Positions 7,052 through 15,461 of a DNA stretch of 24,678 nucleotides are shown in pieces. The position numbers and the translations under genes are program-made. The notes beneath the pieces are model-generated. The model saw nothing but the letters and a program-made list of their open reading frames with translations, was not told the origin of the DNA and ran no database searches. Numbering within the stretch: the first letter of the stretch is position 1; each line of letters opens with the position of its first letter. Source of the stretch: a virus; the IMG/VR virus record IMGVR_UViG_3300025108_000367, positions 1-24,678 of that record; one strand, written 5' to 3'.

Positions 7052-8866
7052 TTATTGCCTATCGTTTTGTCTATATTGTAATACTGCTGAGTCTAATGTA
7101 TAAGGTGGATTAATATCGTCACTTGTTATTCTCATAGCCACTGTATGAAAAGACCCTATGAGGTTTTCGTTATATACTTTCTTTATTTTACTACCAAAGA
7201 TAACACCCGATCCTCCAAAAACAGCATTAGGTGCACCAAACATAAATACACCACTACCACCTGTAGCTGAATCTATGTCTATCTCTTCTGGTTGTACAAT
7301 CCTTGAATCACCACCTGAGTCAAAATCAAATAATAACCTAAATTTTAGATCTATTCTACCTCCAGGGTCTGTATATAGTGTAAGCTTGTATGCTGTTTTA
7401 CGTACTTCAGGATCAGTTACAGGCATGTAAGGAGTTTCTAAAATAGTAGGTATAGTCTCTCCACTAAACCCATTAGTCTGTTCCATCTCATATAGGTAAC
7501 CATCATTATTAGCAAACATTACAGCTTCTAGTGTATCTGTATATATACTGTCTGCTATATAAGATTTTATTCCCTTAGTTGTTGACCATTGAATATTATC
7601 AACACCCTGAGCTACAAATTTAGTAGCTACTAAACCTACAGAGACATTCTTATCTTGTGTTGGTATATAAGCGAATATTCTATATTGACCTTTTTCACGT
7701 AGTATAACAGAAGAAAATTGTGTTGTCGAGCCTAAAAAGTCATCTGAGTCTTTATATATTTTATCAGAAGCAACGTCTAAACCAAAGTCACCTATTCTAT
7801 CTGTAGCACTTAATAGTCTTAATCCATCTGGTGCAAGATACATAATATCCCCACCAAACTCTTGAATACTATCTGCACTTATACAACCCAACTTTTCTGT
7901 TATAGGTTGTAGCTGAAAGTCTGATGTAGTGTTACCTACTAGTCTTTTAACAGAGTCTGATGTAAATATAATAAGTTGTTCACGGAAGACTATCATACCT
8001 GTAACATTACTACCTACAGATATACTACCTGCACCATCTGCTGCTGCAAAGTTATCTACAGTAAAGGGCGCTGTAAAATATATTTGATGACCCTTAGCAT
8101 AGAATGCTGTATTTTTAAACAGGGTTACTAACTCAGCACCTTCTACATCTGTATTTATATTAGAACTAGAAGATGTTAAATAAGATGCGGTATTACCAGA
8201 AGTATTATATAACATAGGATAGTGTAAGCCATCAACAAATACTACCTTGTTATTCCCATCGAAGTTGTACATAGCTTTGTGGGCTTTACCACCACCTGTT
8301 TGAGATGATGTAGTAAGATGTATCCAGTTGGTTCCTGTACTATAGTAGTAAGCTGTCTTATTTAATTCAGTAGAAGAGAGATGACCAAAAGTTAGAACAG
8401 TGTCATCAGCTAAAGTTTGAGCAGAGGATAATACAATATTATTTGGGTCTGTTACTGTAGAAACTGTCACAGTACCACTTATGCCTGTGCCTGTGACGTA
8501 CATGCCTACTTCTATAGTACCGCTATTACCGTCTAACACAACTGCAGTAGTTGAAGATGTAGCACCATTAACATTAGCGGTAGCAGTTTGCAATTCTGTA
8601 ACAGCAGCAGAGTCTATCTTACGTGCAACTACAGCACGTCCACTAGAGACTACATGTAAACCTATAACATTTCCAGTGCCAGGAATCTCAGACGTACTAT
8701 ATTTTTGAAAGCCTCTTATTTTAGTGTAACCACCCTGTCTATCTGCTTCCATATTTTGTAGTATGGTGGCAGAGCCTATAGCGTTTATGCCTTGTTGCAA
8801 GGGTGACATATTAGAGATCAAACCACCTTTGAACTCAACAGGAAATGTGGACCATTGTGTTGCCAT
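7052..8866 (-). CDS. Tail nozzle-like protein
   Basis: The 604-residue protein starts with FPVEFKGGLISNMSPLQQGI and a GGYTKIRGFQKY motif, an N-terminus I associate with short-tailed phage tail proteins forming the tube below the adaptor (P22 gp10, T7 gp12 or SU10 nozzle type). Most of it alternates beta strands with FVDG, MIVFREQLIIFTSD and IMYLAPDGLRLL, consistent with a beta-propeller. Residues 96-160 are a Gly/Thr/Val-rich domain, VGMYVTGTGISGTVTVSTV, that looks inserted. Its start shares one base with the stop of the adaptor gene (TAATG at 8864-8868). The adaptor-nozzle pairing is the main evidence for a podovirus-like tail. Exact naming is inferred. Confidence 0.8.
   Translation of the reverse strand: MATQWSTFPVEFKGGLISNMSPLQQGINAIGSATILQNMEADRQGGYTKIRGFQKYSTSEIPGTGNVIGLHVVSSGRAVVARKIDSAAVTELQTATANVNGATSSTTAVVLDGNSGTIEVGMYVTGTGISGTVTVSTVTDPNNIVLSSAQTLADDTVLTFGHLSSTELNKTAYYYSTGTNWIHLTTSSQTGGGKAHKAMYNFDGNNKVVFVDGLHYPMLYNTSGNTASYLTSSSSNINTDVEGAELVTLFKNTAFYAKGHQIYFTAPFTVDNFAAADGAGSISVGSNVTGMIVFREQLIIFTSDSVKRLVGNTTSDFQLQPITEKLGCISADSIQEFGGDIMYLAPDGLRLLSATDRIGDFGLDVASDKIYKDSDDFLGSTTQFSSVILREKGQYRIFAYIPTQDKNVSVGLVATKFVAQGVDNIQWSTTKGIKSYIADSIYTDTLEAVMFANNDGYLYEMEQTNGFSGETIPTILETPYMPVTDPEVRKTAYKLTLYTDPGGRIDLKFRLLFDFDSGGDSRIVQPEEIDIDSATGGSGVFMFGAPNAVFGGSGVIFGSKIKKVYNENLIGSFHTVAMRITSDDINPPYTLDSAVLQYRQNDRQ
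8387..8581 (-). other. Inserted beta domain in the nozzle-like protein
   Basis: Residues 96-160 read as a self-contained beta domain, VGMYVTGTGISGTVTVSTV followed by NNIVLSSAQTLADDTVLTF. From memory, domains of this kind are found in many unrelated marine phage virion proteins. It separates the N-terminal strand region from the rest of the propeller-like fold. Confidence 0.55.
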
Positions 8867-9549
8867 TAAAAGTGTACTCTCGTATCTCTTATATAGTCTG
8901 TTCTATTAATATTTATACTTCTGAGATGTTTTATACCTTGTTGAAACTTTTGAAGTGCCGAATTAGAATTTTGTGTATCACCACGAAACTGATAAGCGTA
9001 ATGCATTGCACCGTCAACAATAACAAAGCGATATTGTTCTGGAAGGGATGGGACATCTGTAGCACCTATAAGATCATAACCTATTCTGTAGTATTCATAC
9101 ACCATCTCATATGCTTTATCAGGCATAGGGTAACATATTATTTCTCTGTTTGGGGTTCTTACTATGTGTGTTGGCACAGACTTAGTTTTTGTATTATACT
9201 CAGCGTCTGCATACTTTTCTAGGTACTCTTCATATGTCATGTTCTTTAGCTTAACAGTACCTATATTAAGAGTATCATCTCTTTTGATTCTGAAACTATT
9301 CATGTTTATAGTTTTTGCGTCATTAGGATAACTATATCTAGGCTCAGACGCTGTAAGGGTTTCTTCATTTTCTACATGATTCCAAGGCCATTCGTACTCT
9401 TCTTGTTGAATGTGTCTGATAGAAGAGTTAACTGCCTCTTTAGCAAAAGCAAAAAATCCTGTAACAGTAGTAAAGTTATCCGTAGTTAATTGTACTTCAT
9501 TAAGTCTACTATTAACGTCATTAACTAATCCTATAAAATTATATGCCAT
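8866..9549 (-). CDS. Head-tail adaptor protein (T7 gp11 / SU10 adaptor type)
   Basis: The 227-residue protein matches what I know of podovirus adaptors that sit as a ring under the portal. It has an N-terminal helix (LVNDVNSRLNEVQL), a helix with VNSSIRHIQQEEYEWPWNHV, the typical RYSYPNDAK and FRIKRDD strands, NMTYEEYLEKYAD, and a C-terminal helical part with LPEQYRFVIVDGAMHYAYQF and RGDTQNS. Length is usual for the family. It is directly followed by the nozzle-like gene with a one-base overlap, as expected for the two partners of the tail tube. Family assignment is good; the name depends on which classification is used. Confidence 0.85.
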   Translation of the reverse strand: MAYNFIGLVNDVNSRLNEVQLTTDNFTTVTGFFAFAKEAVNSSIRHIQQEEYEWPWNHVENEETLTASEPRYSYPNDAKTINMNSFRIKRDDTLNIGTVKLKNMTYEEYLEKYADAEYNTKTKSVPTHIVRTPNREIICYPMPDKAYEMVYEYYRIGYDLIGATDVPSLPEQYRFVIVDGAMHYAYQFRGDTQNSNSALQKFQQGIKHLRSININRTDYIRDTRVHF

Positions 9550-9550
9550 A

Positions 9551-9868
9551 TTACTTCTCTTTTATCTTTAGGAAAATGGAACGTTCAAAAACAAGACCAT
9601 CCCCTGTGGTTATCTGACAAGTGACTTTATATTGTTTGTTATTTGTACCCAATGCAAAACGTGCAGTAGCAACTTTACCAGAGATAGTAGACTGAACAAA
9701 TTGTAAGCCATCTACCACTTCAGCATTAGATACTGGTTCTTTAGTACCATCAGAGTCTTTTACAAACCAAGAAGCAGCAGATAGAGTATCATCAGGTATA
9801 AACCTTGACCAATCTACACTATAGTCTATAGTTTCATCAGGATCTTTGTCAGGCCATTTATAAGACAT
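9551..9868 (-). CDS. Phage fibre-tail adaptor-like small protein
   Basis: The 105-residue protein begins MSYKWPDKDPDETIDYSVDW and then SRFIPDDTLSAASWFV, followed by strands ending in RFALGTNNKQYKVTCQI and FERSIFLKIKEK. This DPDE-x-x-DYSVDW start and immunoglobulin-like beta fold match my memory of small fibre-tail adaptor proteins (Gp77-like) in tailed phages. It lies between a repeat protein and the head-tail adaptor, all in the tail block, which fits a linker between fibre and tail tube. The ATG at 9868 lies nine bases after the upstream stop, and an AGGACAAG element precedes it. The function is taken from family memory. Confidence 0.75.
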   Translation of the reverse strand: MSYKWPDKDPDETIDYSVDWSRFIPDDTLSAASWFVKDSDGTKEPVSNAEVVDGLQFVQSTISGKVATARFALGTNNKQYKVTCQITTGDGLVFERSIFLKIKEK

Positions 9869-9877
9869 TTCTTGTCC

Positions 9878-10843
9878 TTATCGTGTTATTAGTATTGTAG
9901 TAGGTAAACCTCTGTGCTCATCTACAACTAATGTAAAGTTTTCAGGATTTATATGAGTAATTTTACCTAAACTTAAAGAGGGGTTAATCAAAGATATTGT
10001 AGGGTTGTCTTGTTGTGGTACATGTACAGTTTTACTTAAACCATAACCACCTTCAGGAAGTATATATACTGTTCTTGTTCTACTAAAATCACCTGCTACT
10101 GCATCATAGTCAAATAGATTATTAGCAGGTGTATCTAAGTTTACATTTAAATTGGCAAGTAATGTAGCTAATTCTATAGCTACTCCTACCTGTAAAAAAG
10201 CAGTTATATCAACAACAGTAGTTGCTAAATTAATACTACTTGTAGTTATATTTGCTTTTGCGTCAAAGTCAAGTGCTGATATGCTTGTAGTAGAAGATAA
10301 TCCACCTAAAACAGGAGGATTTCCTTTAGCATCAAAACCTGCTGTACCTGCAATAGTTACACCAATAGCTGCGCTAGGTGTTATGTTAGCTATTCCAACA
10401 AAACCTAACGTACCCTCAGTAAAACTTGCAGTAGTTGCACTTGGTGTTACATTAGCTTCAGCATCAAAGTCAACACTGTTTATGATAAGAGGGGCTAAAG
10501 TTGATGTAACTTCTTTAGAAGCTGTGAGAGTGAATGTATGATTATTAAGTGCTGCTGTAGTTGTGGCAGCACTAGGTGTTATATTAGCTTCAACAACAAA
10601 GTCTAATGTATTAATACTGAAGGTTGAAGTAACTGAACTTGGAGTAATGTTAGATTCAGCATCAAACCCTAAAGAGTTAATACTAGAAACAGAAGAAATA
10701 GAAGTTATTGTTTTATTAGCTTTTGCTTCTAGTGTTAAAGTATTAACTACCTGATTAACTACTTGAGAGGCTAAAGTAGTTGCAACACTTGTTCCACCAG
10801 GAGAGGAAAAAGGTGCTGCTGAAAAAGCACTAAAGCCTAACAT
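9878..10843 (-). CDS. 22-residue repeat protein, likely virion or fibre component
   Basis: The 321-residue protein starts MLGFSAFSAAPFSSPGG, an opening I recall from marine phage proteins of unknown function. Residues 36-202 are eight copies of a unit like LDFDAEANITPS followed by about ten Ser/Thr/Val-rich residues. The aromatic or hydrophobic anchor falls at residues 38, 60, 82, 104, 126, 148, 170 and 193, so the period is 22 with one extra residue before the last copy. The C-terminal part (about 243-321) is different: FDYDAVAGDFSRTRTVYILP and LVVDEHRGLPTTILITR, beta-rich. No enzyme motif is seen. Position between fibre and adaptor genes suggests a beta-repeat spacer or fibre joint. Function is unknown. 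Confidence 0.75.
   Translation of the reverse strand: MLGFSAFSAAPFSSPGGTSVATTLASQVVNQVVNTLTLEAKANKTITSISSVSSINSLGFDAESNITPSSVTSTFSINTLDFVVEANITPSAATTTAALNNHTFTLTASKEVTSTLAPLIINSVDFDAEANVTPSATTASFTEGTLGFVGIANITPSAAIGVTIAGTAGFDAKGNPPVLGGLSSTTSISALDFDAKANITTSSINLATTVVDITAFLQVGVAIELATLLANLNVNLDTPANNLFDYDAVAGDFSRTRTVYILPEGGYGLSKTVHVPQQDNPTISLINPSLSLGKITHINPENFTLVVDEHRGLPTTILITR
10238..10738 (-). repeat. Eight 22-residue (66-bp) repeats
   Basis: The best copies are LGFDAESNITPS, LDFVVEANITPS, VDFDAEANVTPS, LGFVGIANITPS and LDFDAKANITTS. Related weaker copies are LTLEAKANKTIT, HTFTLTASKEVTS and AGFDAKGNPPVLG. Protein conservation exceeds simple DNA identity, so the repeat looks old and kept for structure. 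Confidence 0.9.
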
Positions 10844-10846
10844 TTT

Positions 10847-11089
10847 TTATCCCTGCCAGTAAGTTCTACCAGATGCTATAGTAGCGTTGATGTTGGTTAG
10901 GTCTTTGCCAGCAGTAGTATACTTGTCGTCAAGTAACTCCATCTCCAGAACCATAATAATGTTACCGACTTGAGCTTTCTTTTCCTCATCAGTACCATCA
11001 ACCATTTTCCTGTTATTCATTATGTTATTTATGGAATCACAATTGTGTACCATCTTTAGATAATCTCTATCTAACTCATTTACAGCCAT
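10847..11089 (-). CDS. Hypothetical protein, 80 residues
   Basis: The short protein starts MAVNELDRDYLKMVHNCDSI and ends in NATIASGRTYWQG, largely helical, with no membrane segment. I recall similar small proteins with a LDxxYLxMVHNCDSI start next to fibre genes in marine phages, but no function. It begins one base after the stop of the 1282-residue fibre gene, and its ribosome binding site (GAAGGAAATTAAA before ATG) lies partly inside that gene's end, so it is translationally coupled to the fibre. A fibre assembly or accessory role is only a guess from position. Confidence 0.75.
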   Translation of the reverse strand: MAVNELDRDYLKMVHNCDSINNIMNNRKMVDGTDEEKKAQVGNIIMVLEMELLDDKYTTAGKDLTNINATIASGRTYWQG

Positions 11090-11090
11090 T

Positions 11091-14000
11091 TTAATTTCCT
11101 TCTAATGTTGCTATTCTTGCCTCAAGAGTATCTACTTTTGCAGATAATTCTTGAACTGCTTTTACTAATATTGGATAAGTCCTCATAGCATCAGCTTCTA
11201 GTCTTTCGGGGTTTTCCGAATTTACTAATCTTGTTCTTGTTGCAGATGAATGTTCAATCTCAACATCTGATAAATCTTGAGCAATGAAACCCACATCTTT
11301 TTTAGTGCCGAATGTGCCATCTCTTCTGTTCCAAGTAAATTGCACTGGCCTCATATCATTTATAAAGTTTAGACCATAGGACAAATCCTCAATAGCTGTT
11401 TTGTCACGCTCATCAGATAAACTTGTGATTGTTGTGACATTACATCTAAGTGAAGTTATTGTTGAGTCGCCAAGAGTTATTTCGTTGCTTACATTGGTAC
11501 TAGAGGGTGCTGAAAGGTAACCTATGCAAATTTGATTTGAACCTGTTGAGTTATATCGACCTGCATTATATCCTAAATAAGTGTTATTGCTTCCTGTTGA
11601 TATGGTAAACCCTGCGAGGTTACCTATCGCAGTGTTATTCCCACCACTGGTTAAAGTATAACAGCTCGAATTACCAAACGCAGTATTTGAACTACCACTA
11701 CCACCATTATAGCCAGACTGGTATCCCACAAAGGTATTATAGTCACCGCCATCTAGATCATAACCTGCGTTATAGCCTAATAGAGTACAGTAATCACTTC
11801 CATTTTGTCCAGAAGCCATTGCTGCATGACCAACAACAGTAGATCTACTGCCAGTACAAATGGAGAATTGGCCGATTGCGATGCCCCTGTCATAATTACT
11901 ATCAGCAGTATAACCAACACAAGTTTGATAATCACCAGAATAAGTACCATCTAAAGCTGCGTAACCAATAGCCGTATTATACATAGCATTACTAGTGCTA
12001 TAACGCCCTAGTGCATCGTGACCTACAGCAACTGATCTATAATGATTCCCATCTGACATGGCATCATTACCTACGGCTACAGCTTGATCAGCCCAACAGT
12101 CATTACCTGTCTGCACTCCTATCATTACTTGGTTGTCTTTTCCAGTATTACTATAGTTACCAGCATTCCACCCAACATAGGTATTGCTACCACCTGAATC
12201 ACCTTCACCAGCCCTTCCTCCTATTGCTGTAACATAACTAGCAGTAGTAATATTCTGCCCTGCCTCACATCCTACAAAAGTGTTGAAGTCTCCTGTCGTA
12301 AGCGATTCCCCAGCAAGCGAACCTATAGCAGTGTTATAGGATGGACTAATAGTAGCTGCATCCACAGTTTTCAATGCGTCTACACCAACAGCAGTATTGT
12401 CTCTGAAGCCAGAATCACCAGTAATTGTTGGAGTGTTATTACCAATGTACAAAGACCTATTGGTTGTATCCTCTGTCATTGATACTGATGAACCACCACC
12501 TGATGAGTCTTGCCATGTTGCGTTTGTACCATCTGACGTTAGCACTTGCCCATTAGTACCTGTACCTGAACCTGCATATATACCAGCAGAAAGGTAGAGG
12601 TCTTTGAAACGTCCACTTGAGTTGCCTAAGTCAATAGCATTATCTCTCGTTTCTCCGTTACTACCTACAGGGTTTACAAAGCCTTTAAAATTAAGTCCTG
12701 AGTTGCCAGCGTTGTCAGCTATATAAAAATTATCCCCTCCTTCAACCCCAATTCTACCAACATCAGTACCGTTTTTGCGGAATTTTACAATGTCGCCATC
12801 GGATGTTATTCGGTTAAAATAAGCTACTACATTTCCAGATCTTGAAACAGCCAACCAATCATTTGCTTGATACCAAAAACCTTCCTCACTGCTTGAACTG
12901 CTTTCAGAAACATTTGCTGTTGTAGCAATCCCAACATTACCGCTGCCGTCAATACGCATATGTTCCGTGCCATCTACTGCAAACCTAATATTCGATGATG
13001 ACGCTTCATTGTTTAAGTCTGCATTTAAAATAAGACTCCCTGCATTGTCCATAGACAAAACACCTTCAGTATTGTTTGTGGTGTCAGTCATATAAAATGA
13101 AGGAGCAGAATTGCTTATATGGAGTGAACCTGTTGGATTTGTTATTCCGATACCTACGTTACCAGCGTCCGTTATGCGAAGTCGTTGCGTTCCACCAGTT
13201 GAAAAAGCTAATGTATTAGTTGTTGGGCTAAACATACCAGTGTCGGTATCGCTAGCAAAAGTATAACTTGGAGAAGCACCACTTCCTAATGTTGAAGAGG
13301 AAACAGTACCTGTTGTTAAATTGCCTATAATTAAATTAGCATTAGTATAACCTGTTGCAGTTGTGTCTATTGCTGTAGAAGGTACAGTTTGTGTATCTGT
13401 AAATAACCTAAATGTATTATCTGTAGATGCATCATAATATAAGCCAGCATACTTAGTTGTACTAGACTCTACATACTTTCCATAAAATCCAAAGTCTGTA
13501 ACATTTCCTGTATTAGCATTTGTAAGACCTGTAAAGTTATTGTCTGTTATAACAGAACCTGTTTGTGTTGTACTACCAGAAACAACTAGGTTACCTGCTA
13601 CGGTAAGGTCATTAGAAACGGTTACATCATCAGGTAAACCTATAGTTACTGTACCTGAACTTTCTGCTACAGTAGTTTCGTTGCTAGTAGCAGCAAAAGT
13701 AATAGTACCTCCTAAAGCAGTTGCAGTAGAGTTTGAACCATCTGATACAGTTATAGAGCTATTAGCTAGTTTTGCATTTGCTATAGACCCTGCAAGTTGG
13801 GCATTAGTAATTGTACCTGTGAGTGAACTTGTAGGATAACCAGTTGCATCCTGCAAATCAAAAGCAGGAGTAGCATCAGTAGCACCTAATGCAAGACTTA
13901 CACCACCAAAGGAAACAGAAGAATTTGCTAATGCTGAATTAGGCAGTGAGCTAATACCAGAAATTTCTGAGTCAACATATGCTTTGATAGACTGTTGTGT

Positions 14001-14939
14001 AGCTAATTGTGTAGCTGAGTCACTAGCCATATTATCTTCGTCTAATATAGCTGTACCACTTACACCAGTGTTTATAACTGGTGAAGTTAATGTTTTATTA
14101 GTAAGTGTATCTGTAGTTGTTCTTGCTACAAGTGTATCTGTGGTAGCAGGTAATGTTAGAGTAATATTACCACCAAAATCACCATGAGCAGGAGCCTGAA
14201 GTCTTGCATAATGAGCATTACTAGCTTCACAATAAAAGTCTACGTAGGACTGTGTACCATTATTCTTTATAGATACTGAGCCTTGACCCAGTGTTACACC
14301 ATTTGACCCACCAACTATAACACTGTCTGCCTCAAGGTTTGATATAAGAGTACCAGTTGTTATTGAAAGATCACCAGTAGAAGTACCAGTAAAAGTACCT
14401 GTACCTAACTTAAACTTGTTTTCACTTTCATCAAAACCAATAAATACATTAGCATCGTCACCTCGTTCTATAACAATACCTGCGTCACCTGTTGCTGACC
14501 CACTACGTCCATTTGCTAATTCTATTAATTTATCTGTAAGAACTTTGTTAGTTGAATTAATAGTAGTAGTGCTACCGTCTACTGTAAGATTTCCACTAAC
14601 AGTTAAGTTACCACTTGCATCTTTAAACATGGCTTTATCAGCAGGATAGGTCATAAATATATCTTTAGTACCTGCTGATAAATCGACAGCAGATGTACCA
14701 TTAGAACCAGATAAAATAGTAGTACGACTAAACGTATTGCCTGTGTTCCAAGTACCTATGCCTACTTCCCATTCATCTACTCCTGTACCAGTATGTGACA
14801 GGCTGTAGTAAGTAGTATCACCATTTGACATGTAAGATTGAAACTGATCAAACGTAGCAGAAGTGCCACCTAAACTGATAGCACCTGTGCCTGTAGTTGT
14901 AGTTTCTTCTTTTACACGATCTTTTAATACAAAAGCCAT
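11091..14939 (-). CDS. Long tail fibre with YadA-head-like repeats and S74 chaperone
   Basis: The 1282-residue protein starts MAFVLKDRVKEETTTTGTGA, an attachment region typical of marine phage fibres. Residues 110-560 are a beta-rich shaft with GNLTVSGNLTVDGSTTTINS-like elements. About 560-845 is another beta part with LRITDAGNVGIG and MRIDGSGNVGIA motifs. Residues 848-1167 are repeats like NTAIGSLAG, NTFVGYQSG and NTYLGYNAG, similar to the head repeats of trimeric YadA-like adhesins. Residues 1175-1282 are an S74 chaperone (SDERDKTAIEDL, Ser1175 and Lys1180; VGFIAQDL; final coiled coil). The protein probably trimerises and binds the host surface. It is the longest gene here and may have its own promoter inside the preceding gene. 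Fibre identity is sure. Confidence 0.92.
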   Translation of the reverse strand: MAFVLKDRVKEETTTTGTGAISLGGTSATFDQFQSYMSNGDTTYYSLSHTGTGVDEWEVGIGTWNTGNTFSRTTILSGSNGTSAVDLSAGTKDIFMTYPADKAMFKDASGNLTVSGNLTVDGSTTTINSTNKVLTDKLIELANGRSGSATGDAGIVIERGDDANVFIGFDESENKFKLGTGTFTGTSTGDLSITTGTLISNLEADSVIVGGSNGVTLGQGSVSIKNNGTQSYVDFYCEASNAHYARLQAPAHGDFGGNITLTLPATTDTLVARTTTDTLTNKTLTSPVINTGVSGTAILDEDNMASDSATQLATQQSIKAYVDSEISGISSLPNSALANSSVSFGGVSLALGATDATPAFDLQDATGYPTSSLTGTITNAQLAGSIANAKLANSSITVSDGSNSTATALGGTITFAATSNETTVAESSGTVTIGLPDDVTVSNDLTVAGNLVVSGSTTQTGSVITDNNFTGLTNANTGNVTDFGFYGKYVESSTTKYAGLYYDASTDNTFRLFTDTQTVPSTAIDTTATGYTNANLIIGNLTTGTVSSSTLGSGASPSYTFASDTDTGMFSPTTNTLAFSTGGTQRLRITDAGNVGIGITNPTGSLHISNSAPSFYMTDTTNNTEGVLSMDNAGSLILNADLNNEASSSNIRFAVDGTEHMRIDGSGNVGIATTANVSESSSSSEEGFWYQANDWLAVSRSGNVVAYFNRITSDGDIVKFRKNGTDVGRIGVEGGDNFYIADNAGNSGLNFKGFVNPVGSNGETRDNAIDLGNSSGRFKDLYLSAGIYAGSGTGTNGQVLTSDGTNATWQDSSGGGSSVSMTEDTTNRSLYIGNNTPTITGDSGFRDNTAVGVDALKTVDAATISPSYNTAIGSLAGESLTTGDFNTFVGCEAGQNITTASYVTAIGGRAGEGDSGGSNTYVGWNAGNYSNTGKDNQVMIGVQTGNDCWADQAVAVGNDAMSDGNHYRSVAVGHDALGRYSTSNAMYNTAIGYAALDGTYSGDYQTCVGYTADSNYDRGIAIGQFSICTGSRSTVVGHAAMASGQNGSDYCTLLGYNAGYDLDGGDYNTFVGYQSGYNGGSGSSNTAFGNSSCYTLTSGGNNTAIGNLAGFTISTGSNNTYLGYNAGRYNSTGSNQICIGYLSAPSSTNVSNEITLGDSTITSLRCNVTTITSLSDERDKTAIEDLSYGLNFINDMRPVQFTWNRRDGTFGTKKDVGFIAQDLSDVEIEHSSATRTRLVNSENPERLEADAMRTYPILVKAVQELSAKVDTLEARIATLEGN
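11094..11417 (-). other. S74 autoprocessing chaperone domain, fibre 1
   Basis: Residues 1175-1282 begin at SDERDK with the Ser and Lys dyad five residues apart. They include RPVQFTW, KKDVGFIAQDLSDVE and a terminal coiled coil (VQELSAKVDTLEARIATLE). Predicted cleavage is before Ser1175. Confidence 0.85.
11439..12398 (-). repeat. YadA-head-like repeats of the long fibre
   Basis: Roughly fifteen imperfect units of 20-27 residues share N-T-A/F-x-G-x-x-A-G. Examples are YNTAIGSLAGESLTTGDF, YNTFVGYQSGYNGGSGSS and NNTAIGNLAGFTISTGS. Eight cysteines lie in this segment, near residues 891, 948, 1007, 1028, 1051, 1093, 1138 and 1166. Confidence 0.82.
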
Positions 14940-14952
14940 TTACGAAGCCTTA

Positions 14953-15390
14953 TTATGTTATTCGGATAACTGCGTTAGATGCATCTGCTGCCGGGAATAC
15001 TACAGTGAAATCACCATTAGTTGCTGTAACCGTACTACCAAAATCAAAAACTGCAATAGCTTTATTTGACTTTGATGAGTTATATATTATAGCACCATCT
15101 GCAGCTAATGTCAAAGTAGAAAATACTTCATCTGCAAAATCTAAGAAGGCTGTAGTTCCTGATAAAGTAATACTTGCACTATCTAAGTTTTGACCACCTG
15201 CACTATAGTTTGTACCAGTAGCTTCATCACTATTGCCTGTTACATCTGAGTAGTTTGTAGTAGCTGCACCATATGTACCTGTTGGTGAAGCCTTAATTAG
15301 AGCTATCTTTAATGTATCTGTGTCTAAGTCGTGAACACCCCCAAGAAGCTCTTGCTTGAAGCTGCTGCACATTGCCGTTGTGATTGCCAT
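14953..15390 (-). CDS. Conserved marine phage virion protein, 145 residues
   Basis: The protein starts MAITTAMCSSFKQELLGGVH, then TDTLKIALIKASPTGTYGAA and NYSDVTG, and ends FTVVFPAADASNAVIRIT. I recognise this as a small protein common in marine phages, usually of unassigned function. It looks entirely beta-stranded and soluble. It directly follows the capsid gene and its terminator, so a head decoration or other virion role is possible; fibre-side roles are also possible because the next gene is the long fibre. A ribosome binding site, GAGGA, lies nine bases before the ATG. The coding sequence also contains the exact promoter motif described at 15086-15114. Confidence 0.8.
   Translation of the reverse strand: MAITTAMCSSFKQELLGGVHDLDTDTLKIALIKASPTGTYGAATTNYSDVTGNSDEATGTNYSAGGQNLDSASITLSGTTAFLDFADEVFSTLTLAADGAIIYNSSKSNKAIAVFDFGSTVTATNGDFTVVFPAADASNAVIRIT
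15086..15114 (-). promoter_or_regulatory. Consensus sigma70-type promoter inside the 145-residue gene
   Basis: On the minus strand, TTGACA (15114-15109) is followed by 17 bases and then TATAAT (15091-15086), all twelve consensus positions with the optimal spacing. Transcription would start near 15079, about 140 bases before the long fibre ATG and downstream of the capsid terminator candidate. The motif overlaps codons for LTLAADGAII, so coding constraint could also have produced part of it. Confidence 0.6.
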
Positions 15391-15413
15391 TTGGAAATGT
15401 CCTCTATATGTTT

Positions 15414-15448
15414 AAATGCACAAAGAGGCCAGCACTAAGCCAGCCTCT
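15414..15448 (-). terminator. Hairpin terminator after the capsid gene
   Basis: On the minus strand, AGAGGCTGGC pairs with GCTGGCCTCT through ten pairs including two G-U wobbles, with loop TTAGT (15424-15448). It is followed by TTGTGCATTT, an imperfect U-rich tract. It lies 13 bases after the capsid stop. The weak U-tract suggests partial read-through to the following gene. Confidence 0.65.
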
Positions 15449-15461
15449 AAGTTTAACTTTA

